A stretch of DNA of 14,706 bases from Actinomycetota bacterium (lineage in GTDB: Bacteria > Actinomycetota > Actinomycetes > Nanopelagicales > Nanopelagicaceae): contig SYAM01000004.1 in NCBI GenBank assembly GCA_005787645.1, positions 1 to 14,706 of the forward strand, in the 5' to 3' direction. The stretch's first letter is position 1, and every line of letters begins with the position of its first letter. Shown here piece after piece: positions 7,836 to 14,621 of this stretch. The notes beneath the pieces were generated by a model. That model was not told the DNA's origin and did not search any database. It worked only from the letters and a program-made list of their open reading frames with translations. The translations under genes and the position numbers were made by a program.

Positions 7836-8673
7836 TCGACAGTTATTGATTGAGCGAATCGATGGTGCAATCGCTGAAGATTTTGTGGGCAACCTTGATG
7901 TGACGACAACACCGACTATCTCGTCGACTCAACGTTGTGTTGGAGAATTCCGCACCAGGAAGAGTGGAGTGGTCGCAGGAATTGATATTGCCATTGTCGT
8001 TCTAGACCGAGTGTGCAAGGGTGGTTTCGAGATTCTTTCGCGAGTTTCTGATGGAAATATTGTTGGTAAGGATGTCACGGTGTTGAAAGTTGCTGCCTTT
8101 ACCCACGAATTGCTGGTAGCCGAGCGGACAGCGTTAAATTTTCTCTCCCGTCTCTCGGGGATCTCTACTGCAACACATATTTGGGTCGAGGCAGTCTCTG
8201 GGACGAAAGCCAAGATAAGAGACACTCGAAAAACCACACCAGGATGGCGAGACTTAGAGAAATATGCAGTTTTGAAAGGTGGGGGCGTAAATCATCGGCT
8301 CAATCTCGCTGAGAGTGCATTAATCAAAGATAATCACATCGCAGCCGTCGGTGGGATTACCTCCGCAGTCAAAGCAATTAAAGATCGATATCCGAAGATC
8401 CTGATTGAAGTGGAAATTGATCATCTTGAACAATTAGAAGAGGCAATCGCAGCAGGTGCCGATGAAGTCCTACTCGACAATATGTCCCCAGCACAATGCC
8501 AACAGGCGGTTGCGATCAATCAGGGACGTGTGAAACTTGAGGCATCCGGTGGAATTACTCTAGAGACTGTTCGTCAATATGCTCAAACAGGAGTGGATTT
8601 TATCGCCGTTGGCGCTATCACTCACTCTGCACCAATTCTCGATATTGGATTAGATATAAGTGAGGTCAACTGA
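7828..8673 (+). CDS. nadC: Nicotinate-nucleotide pyrophosphorylase (quinolinate phosphoribosyltransferase)
   Basis: Converts quinolinate and PRPP to nicotinate mononucleotide, CO2 and pyrophosphate. I choose ATG 7828 (281 residues): GAGGAGG at 7815-7821 sits 6 bases upstream, and MIDRQLLIERIDGAIAEDF looks like a family N-terminus. An ATG at 7774 would add 18 residues encoded inside nadB. Family motifs: LLVAERTALNFLSRLSGI; GTKAKIRDTRKTTPG, with R131, R134 and K135 of the phosphate-binding site; GGGVNHRLNL; LIKDNHIA; EVEIDHLEQ; LLDNMSP; EASGGI; and GVDFIAVGAITHS. The protein strongly resembles mycobacterial NadC as I recall it. The stop overlaps the coaX start by one base (TGATG), so coupling through to coaX is likely. 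Confidence 0.96.
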   Translation: MIDRQLLIERIDGAIAEDFVGNLDVTTTPTISSTQRCVGEFRTRKSGVVAGIDIAIVVLDRVCKGGFEILSRVSDGNIVGKDVTVLKVAAFTHELLVAERTALNFLSRLSGISTATHIWVEAVSGTKAKIRDTRKTTPGWRDLEKYAVLKGGGVNHRLNLAESALIKDNHIAAVGGITSAVKAIKDRYPKILIEVEIDHLEQLEEAIAAGADEVLLDNMSPAQCQQAVAINQGRVKLEASGGITLETVRQYAQTGVDFIAVGAITHSAPILDIGLDISEVN

Positions 8674-9443
8674 TGTTGCTAACTATCGATGTAGGAAACA
8701 CAAATACTGTCCTTGGCATCTTTGATAATGATGAGATTCTCCAATCATGGAGGGTTAAGACAGATACTCGCGACACCGCCGATGAGTTATGGATCAAATA
8801 TCGCTCGCTAGTTGAAGATTATGAGATAGATGGCATCTCGCTCTGTTCCACGGTGCCAGCAGTATTACGTGAGTTAAGGACGATGCTCTCGCGTCACTAT
8901 GCAAAAATTCCATCAACTATCTTGGAGCCTGGTATCAAGACTGGCGTTCCACTGCTAGTCGATAATCCGAAGGAGATTGGCTCCGATCGAATTGCGAACA
9001 CGCTTGCAGCACACACATTCTTTGGTAATGGTGGGGCAGTGATAGTGGTGGACTTTGGTACATCAACCAATCTCGATGTGGTCTCAGTGAACGGTGAATT
9101 CTTAGGCGGTGCGCTTGCTCCAGGAATCGAGATCTCCGTCGATGCGCTTGCATCACGCGCTGCACAACTTCGCAAAGTGGAATTGATTAAGCCACGCACG
9201 CCGATTGGTAAGAACACAGTCGAGGCTTTGCAATCGGGAACTATCTATGGGTTTGCAGGACAAGTTGATGGGCTAGTCCGTCGTATTAGCGATGAATTAG
9301 CAGAGATGAGCAAGGGGCGAATCACAGTCGTAGCCACTGGCGGACTTGCCAGCCTTGTCATTGGTGAGTGCGAAACCATCGACTTCCATGAGCCAGATCT
9401 CACCCTGATTGGTTTACGACTTGTCCACGAGCGGAACCATTAA
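8673..9443 (+). CDS. coaX: Type III pantothenate kinase
   Basis: Phosphorylates pantothenate, the first step of CoA synthesis; type III enzymes belong to the ASKHA fold, have poor ATP affinity and are not inhibited by CoA. The 256-residue protein begins LLTIDVGNTNTVLGIF, the phosphate-1 motif with the essential Asp. It has GSDRIANTLAA (the catalytic-site Asp segment), VVDFGTST (phosphate-2), GGALAPGI, and PRTPIGKNTVEALQSGTIYGFAGQVDGL. After DFGTST this protein reads NLDVVS where many homologues have TFDVVS. The Asp is kept, and mycobacterial CoaX also varies here. The ATG overlaps the nadC stop by one base, with a GTGAGG stretch upstream. The gene closes the panC-nadB-nadC-coaX unit and stops 17 bp before lysS. 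Some mycobacterial coaX copies are inactive, so activity is inferred. Confidence 0.94.
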   Translation: MLLTIDVGNTNTVLGIFDNDEILQSWRVKTDTRDTADELWIKYRSLVEDYEIDGISLCSTVPAVLRELRTMLSRHYAKIPSTILEPGIKTGVPLLVDNPKEIGSDRIANTLAAHTFFGNGGAVIVVDFGTSTNLDVVSVNGEFLGGALAPGIEISVDALASRAAQLRKVELIKPRTPIGKNTVEALQSGTIYGFAGQVDGLVRRISDELAEMSKGRITVVATGGLASLVIGECETIDFHEPDLTLIGLRLVHERNH

Positions 9444-9448
9444 GCCGG

Positions 9449-9460
9449 TACCCTCTACTC
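9449..9460 (+). promoter_or_regulatory. Probable leaderless promoter of lysS (-10 TACCCT)
   Basis: TACCCT at 9449-9454 fits the TANNNT -10 pattern and lies exactly 6 bases before the lysS ATG at 9461. A transcript starting the usual 6-7 bases downstream would begin at the A of ATG. The 17-bp spacer after coaX holds no purine-rich ribosome-binding sequence, which agrees with leaderless translation, common in actinobacteria. I see no convincing -35: TTGTCC at 9421-9426 is 22 bp away, too far. Confidence 0.5.
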
Positions 9461-10963
9461 ATGACGAACGCCCCTGACGCTCCAGAGGTCGATGATCTCC
9501 CAGAGCAAATGCAGGTTCGGCGCCAGAAGCGAGATTCCCTTATAGAAAGTGGGATTGAGCCCTACCCGGTTGGAGTTGCTCGCACGAGCTCACTGCAGGG
9601 AATTCGCGAGCGATTCGGTCATCTTGAAATCGACGTGAAGAGTGGTGTCGTTGAGAGCGTCACCGGGCGAGTGATTTTCAAGCGCGATACTGGAAAGTTA
9701 GCTTTTGCCACGCTTCGCGAGGGTGACGGAACTGAACTACAAGCGATGTTCTCACTCGATCAGGTAGGTGCGGAAATTCTTGAACAATGGAAATCATTTG
9801 TCGATCTCGGCGATCTTGTCAGCGTGACTGGAGAGATCATCACATCAAAGCGAGGCGAACTTTCGGTACTTGCCACAAGTTGGCAGATGGCGGCAAAGGC
9901 CCTTCGTCCATTGCCAGTAGAACACAAACCTCTTTCAGAGGAGACCAGGGTTCGACAACGTTATGTTGATTTGATTGTTCGCCCTGAAGCGCGCACGATC
10001 GCACGACTTCGACCAGCTGTTATGACTTCACTTCGTAATTCGTTTGCAGCGCGTGAATTCATCGAGGTTGAGACACCTATGTTGCAAGTTCTTCACGGTG
10101 GCGCTGCTGCTCGTCCGTTCAAAACTCACATCAACGCTTATGATATGGAACTTTTCTTGAGAATTGCGCCTGAGTTGTATTTGAAACGTTGTTTAGTTGG
10201 TGGAATCGAACGTGTCTTTGAGGTTAATCGCAACTTCAGAAATGAAGGTGCAGATTCAAGCCACTCTCCAGAGTTTGCAATGATCGAGTCATATCAGGCA
10301 TATGGTGATTGGCGAGATGGTATGGAGCTGACCCGTGGCTTAGTCCAAGAAGCCGCACGTGCAATCTCAGGTTCAACAACCGTCAAACATTTTGATGGAC
10401 GTGAGAGCGATCTTGGTGGGCAGTGGGATGAGCTCTCCCTCTTTGATTCGGTCTCTAAAGCGCTAGGTGAAGAAATCTCTGCAAGCACTCCATTTGAGAA
10501 ACTCGTTGAATTAGCGAAGAAGGTTGGCTTAGGCGTTGATCCTAAGTGGATTCATGGAAAATTAATTGAAGAGCTTTTTGAACATCTAGTGATCAAGACT
10601 CTCACTAAACCAACATTTGTCATGGGCTATCCCATCGATACATCACCACTAGTCCGTACTCACCGAGAGATTCCAGGCATTGTCGAAAAGTGGGATCTTT
10701 ATGTAGATGGCTTTGAATTAGCGACTGGATACTCAGAGTTGGTCGATCCGGTCGTGCAACGTGAGCGACTAGTCGCCCAAGCACAACTCGGGGCTAAGGG
10801 CGACCTTGAGGCAATGGCCCTTGATGAAGATTTCTTGCGAGCGCTGGAAGTTGGAATGCCACCAACGGCAGGTATGGGAATGGGCGTTGATCGTTTACTC
10901 ATGGCTCTGACCGGTCTTGGGATTCGCGAGACGATTCTCTTCCCACTCGTTAAGCCAGAGTGA
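9461..10963 (+). CDS. lysS: Lysyl-tRNA synthetase, class II
   Basis: Charges tRNA-Lys with lysine in the cytosol. The 500-residue protein has an N-terminal extension, then an OB-fold anticodon-binding domain (about residues 60-155) with SVTGRVIFKRDTGKLAFATL. The linker RVRQRYVDLIVRPEA is typical of class II LysRS. The catalytic domain follows: motif 1 region (LRNSFAAREFIEVETPML); motif 2 FRNEGADSSHSPEF, with R260 and E262; substrate-binding ELATGYSELVDP; and motif 3 GMGMGVDRLLMALTG, with R478. The MALDEDFLRALEVGMPP stretch resembles actinobacterial lysS. The ATG at 9461 lacks a ribosome-binding site and is probably leaderless. The gene lies 17 bp after coaX and 7 bp before argA. No LysX-type N-terminal membrane domain is present, so this is the housekeeping enzyme. 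Confidence 0.96.
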   Translation: MTNAPDAPEVDDLPEQMQVRRQKRDSLIESGIEPYPVGVARTSSLQGIRERFGHLEIDVKSGVVESVTGRVIFKRDTGKLAFATLREGDGTELQAMFSLDQVGAEILEQWKSFVDLGDLVSVTGEIITSKRGELSVLATSWQMAAKALRPLPVEHKPLSEETRVRQRYVDLIVRPEARTIARLRPAVMTSLRNSFAAREFIEVETPMLQVLHGGAAARPFKTHINAYDMELFLRIAPELYLKRCLVGGIERVFEVNRNFRNEGADSSHSPEFAMIESYQAYGDWRDGMELTRGLVQEAARAISGSTTVKHFDGRESDLGGQWDELSLFDSVSKALGEEISASTPFEKLVELAKKVGLGVDPKWIHGKLIEELFEHLVIKTLTKPTFVMGYPIDTSPLVRTHREIPGIVEKWDLYVDGFELATGYSELVDPVVQRERLVAQAQLGAKGDLEAMALDEDFLRALEVGMPPTAGMGMGVDRLLMALTGLGIRETILFPLVKPE

Positions 10964-10970
10964 TGAAAAT

Positions 10971-11468
10971 ATGAATCCGATAATCCGACCTGCAAAGACC
11001 TCTGACATCAAATGTATCCGAGAGATGATCGATGAGTATGCGCTACAGCGCAGGTTGCTCTCAAAAGAGACAGTCACTCTCTATGAAGATGTTCAGGAAT
11101 TTACTGTTGCTGAATTAAATGGAGAGGTAGTTGGATGTGGTGCGCTACATATCCTGTGGGAGGACCTTGCTGAGGTACGCACGATGGCAGTTCGAGAGGG
11201 GCTACGCAAGCAAGGAATCGGCCACATGATTCTTCATCGAATAATCACGCGGGCAATCGAGATTGGTGTGAAGCGGTTATTCTGCCTCACTTTTGAAACG
11301 GAGTTTTTTGCCAAATATGGTTTTGCTCCCATCGAAGGAACGCCAGTACCTCCTGATGTATATCAAGAACTCTTACGTTCTTACGATGAAGGTATCGCTG
11401 AGTTCCTCGATCTTGAATCAGTAAAACCTAACACTCTTGGCAATACACGAATGCTGAAAGTTCTCTAA
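10971..11468 (+). CDS. argA: Short-form N-acetylglutamate synthase (GNAT family)
   Basis: Acetylates glutamate with acetyl-CoA to start arginine synthesis. The 165-residue protein is a single GNAT domain without the amino-acid kinase domain of the long E. coli enzyme. Its acetyl-CoA pyrophosphate-binding loop is RKQGIG at residues 79-84. Several blocks closely match the actinobacterial short NAGS (M. tuberculosis Rv2747 type) as I recall it: TLYEDVQEFTVAE, VVGCGALHILWEDLAEVRT, LTFETEFFAKYGF, IEGTPV and SYDEGIAEFLDL, plus a C-terminus near KPNTLGNTRML. I choose ATG 10971; a TTG inside lysS at 10917 would add 18 unrelated residues. The ribosome-binding site is weak; proximity to the lysS stop (7 bp) suggests coupling. 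No other arg genes are in the window, so it is separated from the main arginine cluster. Confidence 0.88.
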   Translation: MNPIIRPAKTSDIKCIREMIDEYALQRRLLSKETVTLYEDVQEFTVAELNGEVVGCGALHILWEDLAEVRTMAVREGLRKQGIGHMILHRIITRAIEIGVKRLFCLTFETEFFAKYGFAPIEGTPVPPDVYQELLRSYDEGIAEFLDLESVKPNTLGNTRMLKVL

Positions 11469-11474
11469 CTACTC

Positions 11475-12026
11475 TTGAATAGCCAAACTCTCTTTCTTCA
11501 CGGTGGCAACGAATTTCATGCTGACTCAGCAGAGTTCGATCAACTCTTTATCAATGCGATTGGTCAGGCTCGCGTAGGAATATTTCCTGGTGCTAGTACA
11601 AGTACTCGTGATCAGGTAGCAACCGTTGCATTCGCCTCAGGATATTTTGCACTTTATGGAATCGAATTGATCGAAGTGATTCCAGAGGAATGTGAAAGCG
11701 TTGATGCACTTATTCTTCCTGGCGGTTCCCCTACGAAACTCCTCACCGAATTAGCTCCGTATAAGAATCAATTACTTGCACTCTATGAACGTGGCGTGAT
11801 CTACGGCGCAAGCGCAGGAGCAATGGTGCTCGGTGCTGGATTTACCCTTGGCGGCGCGTGGAGCCCAGGGCTCGCGCTGGGGGAGTTTGAGGCTTTGGTT
11901 CACTTCCAGGGGCAATTTCCGGAGCGAACTGGACTTCTCTATGGGCTCCCTGAGGGGCAGGGGCTAGCAGTAGCGAAATCAGGGGAGATTCTCGCCAAAT
12001 CTAGTGGCGTCACCGTTCGGGCATAA
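11475..12026 (+). CDS. S51-family serine hydrolase-like protein (peptidase E / cyanophycinase group)
   Basis: A 183-residue protein of the class-I glutamine-amidotransferase-like fold. It contains LPGGSPTKLL and then YGASAGAMVL, the GxSAGA nucleophile elbow of peptidase S51, with S113 as the presumed nucleophile. H143 in VHFQGQFPERTG resembles the (D/Q)HF-type histidine of cyanophycinases and peptidase E. GLPEGQGLAVAKSGE resembles the conserved segment after it. The acid could be E137, E139 or E160. It is shorter than characterised dipeptidase E (about 230 residues) or cyanophycinase (about 270), so the substrate is uncertain: Asp-X dipeptides, beta-aspartyl-arginine polymer, or something else. 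The only N-terminal start is TTG 11475, because a stop lies three codons upstream. It has no ribosome-binding site and is 6 bp after argA, implying coupling. No signal peptide is seen. Confidence 0.75.
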   Translation: MNSQTLFLHGGNEFHADSAEFDQLFINAIGQARVGIFPGASTSTRDQVATVAFASGYFALYGIELIEVIPEECESVDALILPGGSPTKLLTELAPYKNQLLALYERGVIYGASAGAMVLGAGFTLGGAWSPGLALGEFEALVHFQGQFPERTGLLYGLPEGQGLAVAKSGEILAKSSGVTVRA

Positions 12027-12067
12027 GTAGCCCGGTTCGGGCGTTATATCGAGATGTAGCAAGCCCG
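12018..12067 (+). repeat. Alternating CGGGC/GCCCG segments with mutually exclusive hairpins
   Basis: Four 5-base segments alternate: CGGGC 12018-12022, GCCCG 12030-12034, CGGGC 12038-12042 and GCCCG 12063-12067. The first two can pair (7-nt loop), the second and third (3-nt loop), or the third and fourth (20-nt loop), so the stems compete. GTTCGGGC is also directly repeated (12015-12022 and 12035-12042). The first segment is in the last codons of the S51-like gene. The stem 12030-12042 lies three bases after its stop but has no T-tract. The arrangement recalls an attenuator, but the stems are short. Confidence 0.35.
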
Positions 12068-12088
12068 CCTCGCCAATAGGCTTGGGTA

Positions 12089-12104
12089 TGTTGCGGCCGC
12101 AACA
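12089..12104. promoter_or_regulatory. Perfect 16-bp palindrome upstream of clpC, probable operator
   Basis: TGTTGCGGCCGCAACA is perfectly self-complementary with no spacer. It lies 6 bp before the clpC ribosome-binding site and 18 bp before the ATG. A TANNNT-like element, TATGTT (12087-12092), overlaps its left edge, so a bound repressor could block a promoter here, although I cannot find a matching -35. It does not fit the ClgR (CGC-N5-GCG), CtsR, HspR/HAIR or CIRCE patterns that I know for clp and heat-shock genes. The regulator is unknown. Confidence 0.5.
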
Positions 12105-12122
12105 GCAGATAGAAGGAGCATC

Positions 12123-14621
12123 ATGTTTGAGCGTTTTACCGATCGGGCCCGCCGAGTTGTCGTCTTGGCGCAAGAGGAAGCTCGCATGCTCAACCACAAT
12201 TACATCGGCACTGAGCACATTCTGCTTGGCCTGATCCATGAGGGCGAAGGCGTTGCCGCCAAGGCAATGGAATCCCTCGGTATCTCACTCGAGGCAGTGC
12301 GCGCTCAGGTCGAAGAGATCATCGGTCAAGGGCAGCAAGCGCCAAGTGGACATATCCCATTTACTCCTCGCGCTAAAAAAGTTCTTGAACTCTCGCTCCG
12401 TGAGGCGCTCCAACTTGGACATAACTACATCGGAACCGAACATATTCTTCTTGGCTTAATCCGCGAGGGTGAAGGCGTCGCGGCGCAGGTACTCGTCAAG
12501 CTTGGCGCTGATCTCAATCGAGTTCGCCAACAAGTTATTCAACTACTCTCTGGCTATCAAGGTAAAGAGGCGGTTGCCAGCGGTCCAGCAGAGGGAACTC
12601 AATCAACTTCGCTAGTACTCGATCAATTTGGACGCAATCTCACTACTGCAGCTCGTGAAGGAAAACTAGATCCAGTTATTGGTCGCGAGCGCGAAATCGA
12701 GCGCGTGATGCAAGTCCTCTCACGACGTACTAAAAATAATCCAGTACTCATTGGCGAGCCAGGTGTTGGTAAGACTGCCGTTGTCGAAGGTTTAGCTCAA
12801 GCGATCGTGAAGAATCACGTTCCAGAGACGCTAAAGGATAAGCAGCTCTACTCTCTTGATTTGGGCGCACTCGTTGCAGGTAGCCGTTATCGCGGAGACT
12901 TTGAAGAGCGCTTAAAGAAGGTTCTAAAAGAGATTCGTACGCGTGGAGACATCATCCTCTTCATCGATGAGATTCATACTCTCGTAGGCGCTGGTGCTGC
13001 TGAAGGCGCAATAGATGCAGCAAGCATCTTGAAGCCGATGCTCGCACGAGGTGAACTCCAAACTATTGGTGCAACTACTCTTGATGAGTATCGGAAGCAC
13101 CTTGAGAAAGATGCTGCTTTGGAGCGCCGTTTCCAGCCAATCCAGGTCTCCGAGCCCACAGTTGCTCAGACAATCGAGATTCTCAAAGGGCTTCGCGACC
13201 GCTACGAGGCTCACCACCATGTCTCGATCTCCGATGGTGCGCTCGCCGCAGCAGCGAACCTTGCTGATCGCTATGTCTCTGATCGTTTCTTGCCAGATAA
13301 GGCAATCGATTTGATTGATGAGGCTGGATCAAGGCTACGAATTCGTCGGATGACTGCCCCACCAGATCTTCGTGAATTTGACGATCGCATCGCCAATGTC
13401 CGTCGTGAGAAGGAGTCGGCAATCGATGGCCAAGATTTCGAGAAGGCCGCTTCGCTCCGCGATAAAGAGAAGACGTTGATTCTGGAAAAAGTCGAGCGCG
13501 AGAAAACATGGAAGGCGGGTGACCTCGATCAGGTCTCAGTCGTCGATGAAGAGCTCATTGCCGAAGTGCTCGCATTCTCCACTGGAATCCCAGTTGTGAA
13601 GTTGACTGAGGAAGAGACTGCTCGCTTAATAAAGATGGAAGATGAACTACATAAGCGAGTCATCGGCCAAGAGCCAGCAATCAAGGCGCTCTCGCAAGCT
13701 ATTCGTCGCTCTCGCGCGGGACTTAAGGATCCGAAGCGACCTGGTGGTTCATTTATCTTCGCTGGACCTTCTGGCGTAGGAAAGACTGAGCTTTCGCGCA
13801 CACTCGCACAATTCCTCTTCGGTGACGAGAGCGCGCTTATCCAACTAGATATGAGTGAGTATGCAGAGCGCCATACCGTTTCGCGCCTCTTCGGCTCACC
13901 TCCTGGATATGTTGGTTATGACGAGGGGGGACAGCTCACCGAGAAGGTGCGACGACGCCCATTCTCAGTAGTGCTTTTCGATGAAATCGAAAAGGCTCAT
14001 CCCGATATCTTCAATTCGCTCCTCCAAGTACTTGAAGATGGACGCCTGACTGATGCACAAGGTCGCGTCGTTGATTTCAAGAACACTGTCATCATCATGA
14101 CTACTAACTTGGGAACTCGTGATGCCTCGAAGCCAGTGAACCTTGGCTTTGCGAATAGCGGAGATGCGTTCTCATCGTATGACCGGATGCGTGCAAAGGT
14201 GACTGATGAATTAAAGTCACATTTCCGTCCTGAATTCCTCAACCGTATCGATGACATCATTGTCTTCCACCAGTTGGCGCAGAGCGAGATCATTCAAATC
14301 GTCGATCTGATGATTACTGGTGTCGATTCGCGCATGAAGGATAAGGACATGGGTATTGAACTCACTCCGGCGGCAAAGCAATTGCTTGCCACTAAGGGAT
14401 ATGACGCGGCAATGGGCGCTCGTCCACTTCGACGGACCATTCAACGAGAGATCGAAGATGTGCTCTCTGAAAAGATTCTCTTCGGTGAGGTGGGCGCTGG
14501 TGAATTGATTCTGATTGATGCTGAAGGTGAAGGAGCAGATGCGAAATTCACCTTTAAATCAACGGCAATCTCATCCACTCCAGATACGCCAGAGGATCTG
14601 CAAGAAGCGCCGACTAGCTAA
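12123..14621 (+). CDS. clpC: ATP-dependent Clp protease ATP-binding subunit ClpC
   Basis: AAA+ unfoldase that feeds substrates to the ClpP peptidase. The 832-residue length is typical of actinobacterial ClpC1. Order: two N-domain repeats (about 1-75 and 78-150, each with HNYIGTEHILLGLI); D1 with Walker A GEPGVGKT 211-218 and Walker B ILFIDEI 278-284, plus pore residues in GSRYRGDFEERL; a UVR/middle-domain coiled coil about 424-460 (RREKESAIDGQDFEKAASLRD); D2 with Walker A GPSGVGKT 548-555 and Walker B VVLFDEIEKAH 616-626, and the pore loop GYVGYDEGG; and the ClpP-docking tripeptide LGF 674-676. AGAAGGAG at 12111-12118 is a strong ribosome-binding site four bases before the ATG. It has its own 96-bp upstream spacer, suggesting separate control. 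Neither ctsR/mcsAB nor lsr2 precedes it. Its stop overlaps the convergent gene by 4 bp. Confidence 0.98.
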   Translation: MFERFTDRARRVVVLAQEEARMLNHNYIGTEHILLGLIHEGEGVAAKAMESLGISLEAVRAQVEEIIGQGQQAPSGHIPFTPRAKKVLELSLREALQLGHNYIGTEHILLGLIREGEGVAAQVLVKLGADLNRVRQQVIQLLSGYQGKEAVASGPAEGTQSTSLVLDQFGRNLTTAAREGKLDPVIGREREIERVMQVLSRRTKNNPVLIGEPGVGKTAVVEGLAQAIVKNHVPETLKDKQLYSLDLGALVAGSRYRGDFEERLKKVLKEIRTRGDIILFIDEIHTLVGAGAAEGAIDAASILKPMLARGELQTIGATTLDEYRKHLEKDAALERRFQPIQVSEPTVAQTIEILKGLRDRYEAHHHVSISDGALAAAANLADRYVSDRFLPDKAIDLIDEAGSRLRIRRMTAPPDLREFDDRIANVRREKESAIDGQDFEKAASLRDKEKTLILEKVEREKTWKAGDLDQVSVVDEELIAEVLAFSTGIPVVKLTEEETARLIKMEDELHKRVIGQEPAIKALSQAIRRSRAGLKDPKRPGGSFIFAGPSGVGKTELSRTLAQFLFGDESALIQLDMSEYAERHTVSRLFGSPPGYVGYDEGGQLTEKVRRRPFSVVLFDEIEKAHPDIFNSLLQVLEDGRLTDAQGRVVDFKNTVIIMTTNLGTRDASKPVNLGFANSGDAFSSYDRMRAKVTDELKSHFRPEFLNRIDDIIVFHQLAQSEIIQIVDLMITGVDSRMKDKDMGIELTPAAKQLLATKGYDAAMGARPLRRTIQREIEDVLSEKILFGEVGAGELILIDAEGEGADAKFTFKSTAISSTPDTPEDLQEAPTS

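Noticed and set aside
10963..10974. A minimal frame ATG AAA ATA TGA bridging the lysS stop and the argA start
   Set aside because: Three codons between overlapping stop and start signals arise easily by chance; it may help reinitiation but is not a gene.
12027..12122. ClgR, CtsR, HspR or CIRCE operator upstream of clpC
   Set aside because: I looked for CGC-N5-GCG, GGTCAAA repeats, CTTGAGT-N7-ACTCAAG and the CIRCE inverted repeat and saw no match.
12195..12480. Near-duplicate coding segments at the start of clpC (HNYIGTEHILLGLI twice)
   Set aside because: This is the normal two-repeat N-domain of ClpC proteins, not a recent duplication.
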